64,000 bases of DNA. Origin: Phorcus lineatus. Lineage: Eukaryota; Mollusca; Gastropoda; Trochida; Trochidae. The notes under the pieces are model-generated. The model had not been told where the DNA came from. It saw only the letters and a program-made list of their open reading frames with translations, and made no database searches. Each line of letters begins with the position of its first letter. The first letter of the stretch is position 1. The stretch lies in contig OV121087.1 in NCBI GenBank assembly GCA_921293015.1, positions 40,658,630 to 40,722,629 of the forward strand. Reading direction: 5' to 3'. The position numbers were made by a program, and so were the translations under genes. Below are positions 1-11,785 of the stretch, piece after piece.

Positions 1-2513
1 AACTCAGAATATGAAATGATATCTCTGTTTATTTTATTCAGAGTATTACACCATGCAACAATGTATTATTCATGTTGCCACAATCAAACATAAAGGCGAC
101 ATTGTCCCATTCAAAATGGAATTGTATTGAAAAATACAAACTATGTACATCAAGTAAATTATGTATTGTCTTATCACAAATGATGAAAATAACTTTAAGA
201 CACATTGGTATAATTTGAAGTTAAAGGTATTTAAAAAATAGGATTTCCGCAATAATTCACAATCACCGGAATGGCATGACCAAAGTTTACCAAATTCAGC
301 AAAAACGCTCACTGAATACAGACACATAAAAAAGGTGTTTCTGGTCGGATATTTCCGGACAGTGTCATGAATTTCCAAAGAAGCTCCTTAAGTTCACTAA
401 CTACTTTCGGCATACAGAGACACTTTACCATTGGATGGCGTTTGTGGAAGACAATTTTAAAGATGAACATTTAATGAAAATTATGGTCTATTTTAAAACG
501 TTCTCTATATGGAAGACATGAAGCATTTGCATAATATTTATTAATGCATAGTTATGATGATTTATTTTTTTAGGATAGTTATTCTATTATTGTAATCTAG
601 AAGATGACATTTGAATCTAGGTGAATTCGCTTTGGCGTTTCCGAAATATAGTAAAAGTATCCTCAGTCCTATCTAACTTTTAACATCTAACTTAAATAAA
701 AGAAAATCTTTCCAAAAAAGTTCTAAAGCCATCCAATGGAAAAGTGTGTCACCAGTTCACACTAACAGTACAACGATGGTACTTTTTGTTCAAAACGAAT
801 TTGAGAAAAGATTCCGGTATTCTTTTCATGCTGTGCAAGACACAAAATTTTTTTAATTAATTTGTAACTTATTACTTAGGATGTTGACTTATGTCAATAT
901 CATGAAAGAACCAATTAGAAGAATTCCTAAAATTTTGTTTCAATTTATTCGGCCTCTTTAATGGAAATGCCGATAACAGCTTGATGCCATAACACATACA
1001 GATACTAGAAAACTTGGGTTCCAATTCTTATCAATAATCACTTGTGACATAATGACATTCCTTTCATTAACATCTAATTTCAGCAACCTCAGCTTCAGTA
1101 ATAGGTAATGTCTGCAACATTCACAAACATACAGATAAGTGTTTTATGCATGATTGATCTCCGAATTGCTTCTTTATGCAACATTGTGTATCACAGCAAA
1201 GGACTTTTGTCATCTAATTGTCATTCCTTGCTGATGATTATGGCTAATTCTGATGCACAAAATCTATATTCTATTAGATTAACAAAATCATTATGCAAGC
1301 AAAAATATGTCATACTTTACGAAGACCTAAAGTATATTGCTGACTTATCAAATTATCTATTATTAACAAGATTTGTTTCAATAACGACCTTGCCTGAGAA
1401 TATGAAAACGACAGTGTGGCTTCCTGAAGTTCAAAATGATTAATGTGGATCATACAGATTCAAAATAATTGGTATACTTCATCTTTAAAGCAACCAAAAT
1501 CCCCCATCCCTAAATTTTTCTTTCTTCTCTAGTAGAACAGGATAAGTCTTTCAGTGAGGCTGTTTCAAAGTTGTAATTCGAAAAGTTTCAGGTTTTTCGG
1601 CTAAACTTTATTTGAATGTGGACTCTGAACTTTGAGTCTTCTTTACAGGACATAGTCTCCTGATTCAGTGACCGTGTCAATGCAACCTCAAAGATAACAA
1701 ATATGCTATCACATGCTATGCTATGCACACAGTCTTTTTATTGGCTGAAATTTTGCAGATAATTTGTGATGCAATAATTTGCTGCTAGGGGAACCAGGCT
1801 GAAGTTTGAGATTAGCTTGTATGACAACAGAGGTATTTTTGAAATTTTGGACGTACCTCCTCTGCGGGGAGAAAATGCTGTGCAATATTAGCTTCATAAA
1901 TCTAGCTGAAACATAATTAGACAGTGTGGGTACTGAGAACTTAACATAGTCCTTGATCATCTGAATCACCTCATACATACATTAAAAGATAAAAAACCAA
2001 TCATTAATTCAACACATAACATTACCTTAATAAATTTATGCATCATTATTCTGGTAATATACAAACATTTGTAAAAATTAAAGTAAATCATTATGACAGA
2101 TATATTGCTGGAGATTGTCGTAGATCCACAACCCTATGATTGTGAAAAGTGCCACAAGATTGCCAAAAGTGCCAAAGTCACCGAGGATTGTTACAAGTGG
2201 CAACAATTGACATTGGCTTAATGCTAGTATAATGCTTGGAGAGTTTGCGAAATTAGGGCCTCTAAATTAATCCAGTTAACATCTGAATCATAACATTTGA
2301 CATTGTCCTTGGAACAAAAAGAAATGACAAGATTGTGCACATAAAATCTTAAGATGAAACTCAAGCAAGTAAGGGCGTAACAGCAAGGACTAATAAGAAC
2401 AGTTTTGGGCTAATATTCTAAAATCTTCAGATGGTCCCAAGATGGTCATAACAGTGGTTTTTGTCTGTCTTAGCACAAGAAAGTGTTGGACATATTGCCT
2501 ATCTTTGGATGGA

Positions 2514-2744
2514 GGTTAGGTGAGATTAAATAGGGTTTAACACCGCTTTCAAGAGTATTTCACTTCTATCACGGCCGCTAGTATTATTGCAGGGAGAAAG
2601 CCTGCAACACCATTGTGACTATGCATTTAGCTGAAACTAGCAAACCATGGTTGATACTGCGCTGAAATTCAGTGGCGGGATTCGAACCATTGACCTCTTG
2701 ATCCAAAGTTGAACGTGCTAACCACTGCGCTATCCTGCCCCCTT
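2514..2744 (-). mobile_element. tRNA-derived SINE, copy 1, central deletion
   Basis: The minus strand begins with a tRNA-like head. It has an A-box-like TAGCGCAGTGG, a B box GGTTCGAATCC and the spacing of a tRNA, then a non-tRNA body shared with the copies at 13771, 19728 and 37101. The copy ends in a GGTTTAACACCGC-type tail read on the plus strand. Flanking direct repeats TTTGGATGGA (2504-2513 and 2745-2754) are a clear target-site duplication. Compared with copy 2 it lacks about 65 nt just after the tRNA head. A true tRNA gene is excluded because the body and duplication form one unit with the head. Confidence 0.85.
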
Positions 2745-4287
2745 TTTGGATGGAAGATATTAGCAAAGCAACACCCTGAGGTTGTCTATAACACCACATC
2801 TAAACATATGTACAGTCAGAGAATACATGACAGCCTGGATATTTCTTTTAAACAAGCAAAATCAACACGTATTGCTTAACAAATAATAAATAACATCACC
2901 ATTAGGAAGGAATAGGTTACATAGTACACAGTATACATCTTCGATAAATTTTAGCTTTCACTTGGCACGCTACTCAATCTTAAAAGGGACGATTGTATTG
3001 TTTTGAAAAGGATCCACCCTTTTAAACTTTTGCATTACATGAAATAATATCAAAACTTATGTGTATATATTATTATAATATTATGTTTTAATATGATATC
3101 CATAAATTTACGAATTCAGTCTTATTATGTTTGACAATGTATCACGGCTGCAGTCATACCCTTGTGAAGAGGAAACCCTGACAGAATGAGCTCACATCCC
3201 AATAGTAAAAAATTTGAACTTTTAGTCCTCTGTATGTGGTCAATTTTAATCAGACCTAATGGCTACTTTTAACTTTGTCTCTCTTTTCAAATCAATGTGC
3301 GCAAACCATATATAACCAAAATTTCAGGTGGATCATTTTATTTTTGCGTATTGATAACATAGTTAAACAATAATGTCCCCATAAATTTTATTTCAACAAA
3401 AATATCCCAAAAGAGCCGCCCCTTTAAGCATGCAAGACTCACACCTTCTCTTATTGCCTCAAGTGCCACACCACAAAGTTTTCCCCTGAACGTGGTAAGG
3501 CATTTGGCACAACCAATTTTACCAAACAAACATGTACAGGATGGATTTTTGAGTAACACTATATTCATACCAAATATACAAGGCAATTATTCTTTTTATG
3601 CATCTTTAACAAATATCTGATAAAAAACCTCTTCTGAAACCAAAAGGTTATGTCAAATTCCTTTGGACATGGAAGCATTCCTGAACCTCCCCCAAAACAG
3701 TAACAAGCACTGGAAATAGCTTTTCATGTCTACTTACATTGGTTATAACTATATATAAAACAGAATTGTACAACTGTTGTAAGACAGGTAAAGCGACCCA
3801 GGGTGTATCCTTTCAGATAACACTTACATCAATTTCAATTCAGTAGGGGCCCATCTGTCAGAAGTCTTCTGAAAAGTGAATGGTTTTACATATTATCCAG
3901 TTTTGAAGCTGTGAGGTCATCAACCCCCACAAGACAGTCTCTATCATTGGCTACTTCAGCCTTGCTGCATTTCCTCAACTTTCCGTAGCTAGCTCTTCGG
4001 CTTACTCCAGCTGAACTTGATATTCCTTTTGGAAACCTTCTGGCCGATAAAGGAACTGAACTCTAACCATGAATTTTGGCGCAGTGAAGCAAAGCTTGAT
4101 TTAGCCAATGATCAAGAATGGTTGGAATCATGTCTTGCAAGGGATGTTGATGTTCTGGTGGCCATTAAACCAGATTAGTCTCCTGTTCCACACTAGCAGT
4201 TGAATTGACCAATCAGCACAGGTGTTTTGTGCAGTGGGGGGCTGAAGTAGGACGACATCCGATGACGTCATGGCCACCTTAGAGTGA

Positions 4288-4311
4288 TCATAAGTGGAGT
4301 AGATACTTGAC
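4288..4311 (-). CDS. Candidate terminal CPES exon (7 codons plus stop)
   Basis: On the minus strand an acceptor-like TTTCTAG is followed, in the phase the preceding exon requires, by VKYLLHL and TGA. Six membrane segments are already present upstream, so a very short tail is possible. An AATAAA on the minus strand lies about 0.95 kb further down (near 3337). Against it: seven residues carry little information, other acceptor-like sites exist in this intron (for example 9299, which opens a 56-residue frame, and one near 8057 that gives TCS and a stop), and the true last exon may lie outside the window. Confidence 0.22.
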   Translation of the reverse strand, partial: VKYLLHL

Positions 4312-5445
4312 CTAGAAACAGAAAACGTTCCAAGATTAGATTTGAAGTCTGCTCAGCTAACTTTACAACAGAAACAATGCATGCACTAGAGCAAGATGGC
4401 CTATTAGCATGTACCTTCGTACAAAAATATATGGAGAATTCTTAAGTCTGCAAAAATGTTAGCAAGTCAAGTTGCCTTGGAAACATATTGCTTCAGACTC
4501 ATTTCTTATTTGATTTCATATAAAATAGTCAAAGACACAAATTTAAGTCGTAATTTTCTTTTCAAAGTGTAGTGTGAAATGCTAGTTTAATACATTTCAA
4601 TTTATAATTTCAATTTACTAAGCACATAATGACCTTTGGGAACAAAGGGTGGTTACTTTAGTGAAATATTATTAAATGTTGGCTGTAGAATATCTATTTA
4701 TCTAGAAATGTTTTTTTTCAATTATCAGAAACTTGTGTTTAGACATTGTCAATTTCATATGGATACATAACAATAAACGTTAAAAATGTCACTATTAGAA
4801 AATAATTTCTATCAACTTTCTGATGTGAATTTTTAATTAACTTTACGGAGTCATTATCATTAGGTAAATTACTTTTACAATATAAATTGCCCCAATTATA
4901 GATATTCAAATGAAACAAAAATTTTATATTGTAGGTTGAACACTGAAAATCAATAAGAACATCAATTCACATCGCTAAATAGTTATTAATAATATCATGT
5001 TATGAGAGTTTAAATTATGTGAAGTATTCAATTATAACTTAATTGTTCAAAATTGGATATATCCCAAAGAGATAATTACTAATTCAAATTAATTTTTATT
5101 TGAATCAGAGGTAAAGATAAGTGTAACAACTAAAGTCTATTCTCTATTCTCTTCAATGCATATTTCTCAAAATTTAATTTCTAAAAAATATTAAACATCA
5201 AATACTCACATATTCTATATAAGAATAGGAGATAATTGAAAGACATATGATGACCACATGACCAAGGTACTGCACAATGCTCAGGAATTCCTGAAATTGA
5301 AAATAAAATGTCACAAAAATGAACCTACATGGACTGAGTAACATTGATTTATCCAAGATAGACAATCCGAGGTAGACATATCATGTTGATGTAATGACAA
5401 AATAATTGCAGTAATGACACTGATTGACTGTGCAAGGAAAGGGTT

Positions 5446-6330
5446 TTATCATCCAAAACTGTGTTCCACAGGAGATATTGCTTGTGGAAGATCAAGCGAT
5501 ATCTCCTAGGAGATATCGTTTTGACAGTAGATTTTGAACAATGCCCTATTACAGTCAAGTTCATGGCATCACAATTGTTTTACATCATCAAGTAATGACA
5601 TCACAATGCTATGACGTCATAAACATGATGACGTCACAATGCTATGACATCACTTCACTGAGAGTCTCAGAGTAGTGCAGTGTTCAGAAATACACATTTT
5701 TCACGGAATCGAAATGAAAAATGATTTTGGATGATAAATAGAATCTCACCCTCGTGTCTTCTGATATCAAATATATCAACACTCGTTGATACAAGTAAAA
5801 TATCCTCGACAAGCCTCGGATATTTGTAACTTTTATCAACTCGTGTTGATATATTTGATATCAGAAGACACTTGGGTGAGATTCTCTATTTATCATCCAA
5901 AACTGTGTTCCACAGGAGATATCGCTTGTGGAAGATCAAGTGATATCTCCTAGGAGATATCTTTTTGACAGTAGATTTTGAACAATGCCCTATTACAGTC
6001 AAGTTCATGACATCACAATTGTTTTACATCAAGTTATGACATCACAATGTTATGACGTCATAAACATGATGACGTCACAATGCTATGACATCACTCCACC
6101 GAGAGTCTTAGAGTAGTGCAGTGTTCAGAAATACACATTTTTCACGGAATCGAAATTAAAAATGATTTTGGATGATAAATAGAATCTCACCCTCGTGTCT
6201 TCTGATATCAAATATATCAACACTCGTTGATAAAAGTAAAATATCCTCAGCAAGCCTCGGATATCTGTAACTTTTATCAACTCGTGTTGATATATTTGAT
6301 ATCAGAAGACACTTGGGTGAGATTCTCTAT
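5446..6330. repeat. Tandem duplication (two ~443-bp units) with long hairpins
   Basis: Two nearly identical units start at about 5446 and 5890. Each ends in a long inverted repeat: arms 5741-5791 with 5834-5884 in unit 1 (48 of 51 bases pair), and the equivalent arms in unit 2 at 6182-6325. In unit 1 the pairing extends to about 5724-5899, across the unit junction. Each unit also has a GATATC-centred palindrome, a perfect 22-bp one at 5497-5518 in unit 1. Each carries two CRE-type octamers TGACGTCA (5612, 5629; 6053, 6070). No coding frame is seen. Confidence 0.85.
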
Positions 6331-6480
6331 GAATTAGAGGTTATGACGTTGTATCCTCTTATAAAGGATCATGATACATAAAAATCGTGATACATAGTTT
6401 GTATTGTTGATTTAAGAAATTTTTACTTTGCCTGAAAAGCAAGATTTGGGTTGAAATGGTTATTTTTTCGGTATCGAAAA

Positions 6481-6652
6481 ACATGAAAATTTGGTATCAT
6501 CACATGCATCAAATAGAATATATTGTTTTGGTTAACTTTGATATGTACTTTATCTGAAATAACTGTATCGTCACAACATGAAATTTGGTATTGTGACATG
6601 CATCAAATCAAATGGAGTAGTTTTGGTTGATTGGTATACATATTTCATCTGA
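6481..6652. repeat. Tandem repeat, two diverged ~95-bp units
   Basis: ACATGAAAATTTGGTAT and the following roughly 75 bp (6481-6557) recur with substitutions at 6576-6652. Both end in a TTTATCTGA/TTTCATCTGA block. The sequence is AT-rich with no coding features. Confidence 0.6.
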
Positions 6653-7091
6653 TTTGTCTCTTATGTAACAACTCGAAAGTAACTATCATACTGCTAATCA
6701 AGTGGAATATATTTCTGTAAGTTACAAAACCAACACATTTCAGCCAAATTCTAAACAACCATAACATCCATTAATCCTTACCAGCCCTTTGGGCTCATAG
6801 TTATGGCATTTTACTAGCTTTTTCTTTTTTACTTTTTCACAAGCCAATGGCTACCGGAGAAGTGTTAACTTTTGCCTCAAAGGAAAGTATAAAGAATAAT
6901 TTTAATCCTTTGCTGATATTTTAAAGCTATGTAAAAACATTGCAATATTTTGCAATATGCACATATTCTGCAAATATGCAAAAACCTGCAATATGCAATG
7001 GACTATAAATATGACAGATATTGTGATTCTAGATATGTAAATTCAGAGTGATGTAGTTATCGATCTGGACGGTATATGCATAGCTGTTATG

Positions 7092-7553
7092 CAGGGCTAC
7101 AGATAAGGGTCGTACACGTGTAATGTACGCCTATAAAATTACTAAGTACGGCCCTAAAATAAATTCCATGCGTATCATATACGCACATAAATGCCGGTTT
7201 ACGCTTGGACATTCATTTCCATGCGTATCATATTTCTAAATTTATCAAGGATGTTCTGATTCATGAATATAATAATTTCATGTTCAGGTTCATTTGACAG
7301 ACAATTATTGATTGTTGATACCTTGTAAAATGTACTTTTAAAATTATGTACAGCTTCGCTAGTTTCCGTCGGTAATACACTGGCGATTTCATTGGTTGAT
7401 TACAACACTTTACACCTTCATAAACAACATACAAACGTGCTCACACTTTGCAAGTACTAAAGTAGTGAGTACACCCCCAAAAGTTTCAGTACACCTCCAC
7501 TTTATATTCAAGGTGTATGTACACTCACACCTAAAAAGTTATCTGTAGCCCTG
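7092..7553. mobile_element. Non-autonomous DNA element (462 bp) with 15-bp TIRs
   Basis: The element begins with CAGGGCTACAGATAA and ends with the exact reverse complement. GTTATG is duplicated at both borders (7086-7091 and 7554-7559). CAGGG termini recall hAT elements, but those make 8-bp duplications, so the superfamily is left open. The interior has several GTAC-rich short repeats and no transposase. Confidence 0.75.
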
Positions 7554-9128
7554 GTTATGAACAAGAATTCACACAATTCCTCATTTTATGATAAATAAAG
7601 TAGGACAATCTTCCAAGCCAGAGTGAAGATACAAATCATACATCGTATCTGGTATTTCCACTATGAAAACAAATGAGTAACTTTGGTTTCATAATATTTT
7701 GTTAAATAACCTACGTCTCATAAAATTTCTTTGAATATCTATTCTGTCATAAAATCCTTTAAAATTCCTATTACTCAACAATACATAAAATAATAGGATT
7801 ATCTGCTCTTTTCTACAAAATTATACCTAACACTTGCTAATATAATAATTGTAAATAGTATTTCACAAATTTCGATAAGCCTCAAATTATCAACTTGCAA
7901 ACATTATCGGATTCTAACAAAATCTGAACAACCTGCCCGGTGTCTGGACAATCTTGAAGAGGGAAGTAACTAACAAAATATTGTAGGTTCTATCCAGTTC
8001 AAGTCCAGACCCAGATGACAGGGAATACGTCTAAGAGCATGTCTGCAAGATTAGAAACGATTACAGCAGGTCCCTTAGTGTCTAGGACAAAAGACAGAAG
8101 AAACTTGTACAACAGCAGCCTATAGCAACTCACAACTGTCAACCAAGAAAAAGTCTCTTTGTTCTGATATGTATATGTACCTATTTCACGTTCTGTCTGA
8201 TCAACTGACTTTAGATAAGCTGCACGAAATGATTTCAGCTTAAATTGGGCTTATCGATCAACTGATTTGGGAAGGGTGGTGGGGGTAAACTTGGCTTTAA
8301 AAATTGATTCTCAAATTTGTTAGGATAAGACATTTTACTACTTTATGTTCATTAACATTATCATGAAAAATATATAACAACATATCTAATGTATTGTTAT
8401 GCAATATTCAAATCTGCATGATCTTTAACCTTCAGATAGTTTTCATTCCAGATATACAAAATTTATGTGGCCTATGCTCTGTGAATCAGATCCATTAAAC
8501 CAAGAGGATGGCCATCTTTTTATATTTTAGGCCTCATATTTCAAAAAGATAATGGTAAAGATTTAGAGCTCAACCTAAGTAAAAGTAGCAGGGGAAAAGA
8601 ACAAAAAGGATAACAAATCATGAAGAGTGCAATCTCATTGAGTGGAAATCCATTAAAAATTTATCAATTCTCCAACATTTCACTTATCTAAAATCATGTT
8701 GTTTCAAAAGCAATGATGGGACTAGTAAACAGTTTTCCCTTATCAAGGTTTTTTACTTATTCTGTCATTACTTGAAGAGTTGCCACTGTGCTTAAATATT
8801 AATGCACACAGTTTAGATCCTTTATCCATTTTCCTTGTCTAGAAATGGGAGGACAGACACTCTTTAGCCCATTAGCGGCAGACATGATGGAATTAAATCA
8901 CTGTACATTATAGATGAATAAATCGTTTTCCATAATTGTCTCGAAACAAGAGGATAGACACCGTTGCTGAACCAGAAGTAGCATATAAAAAATCATGAAC
9001 AAATATATCATTTCTCATCCCCAAAGGCTATTCACCATAATAAATAAAGCATCAAATATTACAAAAGACTAGACGAAAGTGCAATCAGCCCAATGATGGC
9101 CAGTGAGACTTTCAACTCCACATGGATG

Positions 9129-10180
9129 TTAGCTAAATACTGTATGTACATTCCATGAATAATTGTGTCCCTGGTGAACTAAACAAACAGAATAGGTAAC
9201 AAATTGGGGCCTCTGGTGTAGGTTCTCATGTGTAAACAGCACTGCCGGTTTTGACCTCACTTCGTAGATACACAGCGACAGGTGGAGTTTGTCAGGTGGC
9301 TAAAAAGAGTAAATGCTTCTAAGGTGATAGAGCATCACTTTACTGAATGGGACAGCGCTCTCATACACTCTGATGTCTCAAAATGGTTTATTCCAGCTCC
9401 ATGTCATGCGTGTATAAAATGGGGTCCTTGCAAGACCAAGAAATAGATATATTGCAATCTTTTTTTTATGATAAAACTTTCATTCACTAAATTTTCTATG
9501 AAAAGTGTAGGGTAACTGGGTCTGACATTGATACACATGACTTCTTTGAGAGGCATTTAGAAGTTGGCGAGATGAAAAGAGAACAAGCTCTATGGATTTA
9601 CAACTTCTTTATCCTGAAATAAAGAAGTGGTAAATCCATAGAACTTGTTCATTATTTGTATTACCTACATACAGTGATAAGGTGCAATGGTACGAAAACA
9701 GAAGCGGATTTTGACCTCAATAGTACTCATGGGGATATTATTAAACTCAGTGTGTCTCCTGGAAGGTTGGCTAAGAATTGAAAACATTACATAAATTATC
9801 AATTAAATGAGGTCATGACATGGTCAAAAGACTTACATTCTGATTCTGAGGTACTCATTATTTTCAAAATATTTAGAGATATTTTATTTGTATCAAAAAA
9901 TTCATTGAAGAGATTTGTATGATTTCGGCTGAGAGTAAAATAAAATTAAAATCTGCATAATGAAATAGAGACTGAGAAATACAAAAAAATTAACGAACAT
10001 CCTTCAGGTGAAACTGTGAACTGTTTTCCACATGATTCATCCTAGGTAACTAAAGGAGGAGCATTCCTGTAGGTGTGTGTGCTATCATGTGTAACAGCAG
10101 CAGAGTGTGACCTCAATAGTTCACAGGGGTGTTTGTTATTCTCACTGAATCTTCTATGGTTGACTGAGAATTGAGCACAT
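9129..10180. repeat. Three-unit duplicated segment
   Basis: Related blocks near 9200-9315, 9661-9785 and 10030-10170 share a TGACCTCA core and a CTGAGAATTGAG/CTAAGAATTG-type edge. They also share AGAGGCATT blocks near 9550 and 10275. On the minus strand each block is preceded by an acceptor-like pyrimidine run plus AG. Only the 9.2-kb block has a long frame behind it (56 codons, 9129-9299); the other two meet stops quickly. I treat the set as a non-coding local duplication. Confidence 0.5.
9581..9650. repeat. Near-perfect hairpin (32-bp arms, 6-nt loop)
   Basis: Arms 9581-9612 and 9619-9650 pair at 30 of 32 positions. It lies inside the duplicated 9.2-10.2 kb region and is not seen in the other units. 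Confidence 0.8.
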
Positions 10181-11719
10181 TGAAAATTCTTTGATGATGA
10201 AATGGTAATAATGAAATGACATTTTGCCTCCAAGGAACCTTTGATTTGAGGGATGTTTTCTTCTTTTCTAAGAGAGGCATTACTGACACTTGTATGGTTA
10301 AAAAGAAAGAAAATCTGTTGATATACATGACTTTTGTATACTGAAAAGCACAGTGTCTCCTAAAATCTAGACTTTTAAAAAATCAGAATTGTTTTTTTTT
10401 CTGGGTTGAAATAAGTGAAAGTGAAATAATGGGCAATGTTAATGGACCGGCAGGGAGAAAACACAAATCTTATGGATATTACTCGTGGAAACTGTTCATA
10501 GTTTTTATCAAGTATTTGTGTGGACGTATGTCTATTTAATTCACTTTTAATAGCTCTTAAAAGATTTATAATAATAATAATAATTAGGGTATTCATATAT
10601 TGCACATATCCACACCAAATGCATGCTGAAGAGTTGCCTGCATTATTACCCTGGTAAAAATGCGTTTGAAAAATAAAAAATTATAAAAATAAAAAAAATT
10701 ATTACCCTGGTCCAAGCTGCCAGTTACAGTGCTTAAACTTTGTATACAATAAAAGTATCATGCATGAGTACTAAATATATTGTTTAGGACAAAATTAAAC
10801 ATTAAATGAAAAGAAGCTGCCAGTCTGGAACAAACAATTTGACATGGTTATGCATGTTTGTCAACACTGAAAGGTACAGTAATGACATACAACAGTCAGC
10901 CATTTGGTCTGAAACCAACCTGTGCTTCACAATAAAAAGAATTGATTTCCTGCCTGTAGTCAATATCTTATGAAGCGAGGTCAATATCTAAATAGTGAAC
11001 CTAGATAAAAGCATATTATCGACGAATGTGCTGGTACAGTGAAAGGCTCAATAAGCCATAACTATATCCTGAAGGTGAAGGTCATTTCACGACAATACAG
11101 TAATCAAAAGGAAACAGTGTCCATTGACCTGTCGATTCAATAGAGGAAATCAGGATTAACTCTAAATAGGTTTTCTGAACATGGTTCTTACATTAATAGT
11201 CCTAAGATCTGGGTTCATAATCACTAATACAAGTTTAGGTGGTTTTAGTTCATAATCTATAACCAGCTTATGTTGATTTTGTGATTACATGAATTGTCAG
11301 TTAAGATTTATGTTTATGATTATATCTTACTTAGAAGTACAAAATTTATGGGTCTTTAGAAACTTAGTGTTGGTCTGGTACGGGGTCTGTGAGCACAGAG
11401 ACCTTTGACATATAATGTTTTTACAAACTACAGTAATGAACTCACTTCATATTATAAAGTTTAATGTTGAATCAATGATTTGATCAACATAAATTTTTTA
11501 GTAGAGTAGGTGATTATGTATATAGTAAGTGTTCCAGCCTATCAATATGCTTCTGTTTTTTTAAGAGAAAGCAAAGTTAAATCAATAAATTTATTAACCC
11601 TTTCACCACTAAGAAACAAGTTACAAATATGCTTTTGAGCCAGATATCGGGCCTATTGGGATGAAAGGGTTAGCTCTGAAAGTAACTTAAGCATGTTATA
11701 TCATCTAGCACAGTATTGT

Positions 11720-11785
11720 GAGTGAGTGAGTGAGTGAGTTGTTGTTTAACACCGCTTGGGCAATATTACAGCCATTAGCAGCGTT
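11720..11785 (+). mobile_element. Short SINE-related insertion with 11-bp target duplication
   Basis: A (GAGT)n start followed by GTTTAACACCGCTTGGGCAA marks a terminal piece of a second molluscan-type SINE family, different in its 3' part from the copies at 2514 and 13771. Only 66 bp are present, yet CACAGTATTGT flanks it perfectly at 11709-11719 and 11786-11796, so it inserted as this short piece. Orientation is uncertain. Confidence 0.7.

Noticed and set aside
1108..1443. 111-codon plus-strand ORF
   Set aside because: Low-complexity composition, no motif, no flanking splice signals or homology that I can recognise.
2670..2744. Possible tRNA gene (minus strand) with A and B boxes
   Set aside because: It is the head of a SINE: the body, tail and a 10-bp target duplication enclose it, and the same head plus body occurs at 13771-14084.
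3140..3190. Short similarity to the DNA element at 40455 (GCTGCAGTCA … TGTGAAGAGGAA)
   Set aside because: Only about 45 bp match and no terminal repeat is present. It could be a remnant but is too weak to annotate.
5446..6330. CRISPR-like array
   Set aside because: There are only two long units, no regular short repeats with unique spacers, and the genome is eukaryotic.
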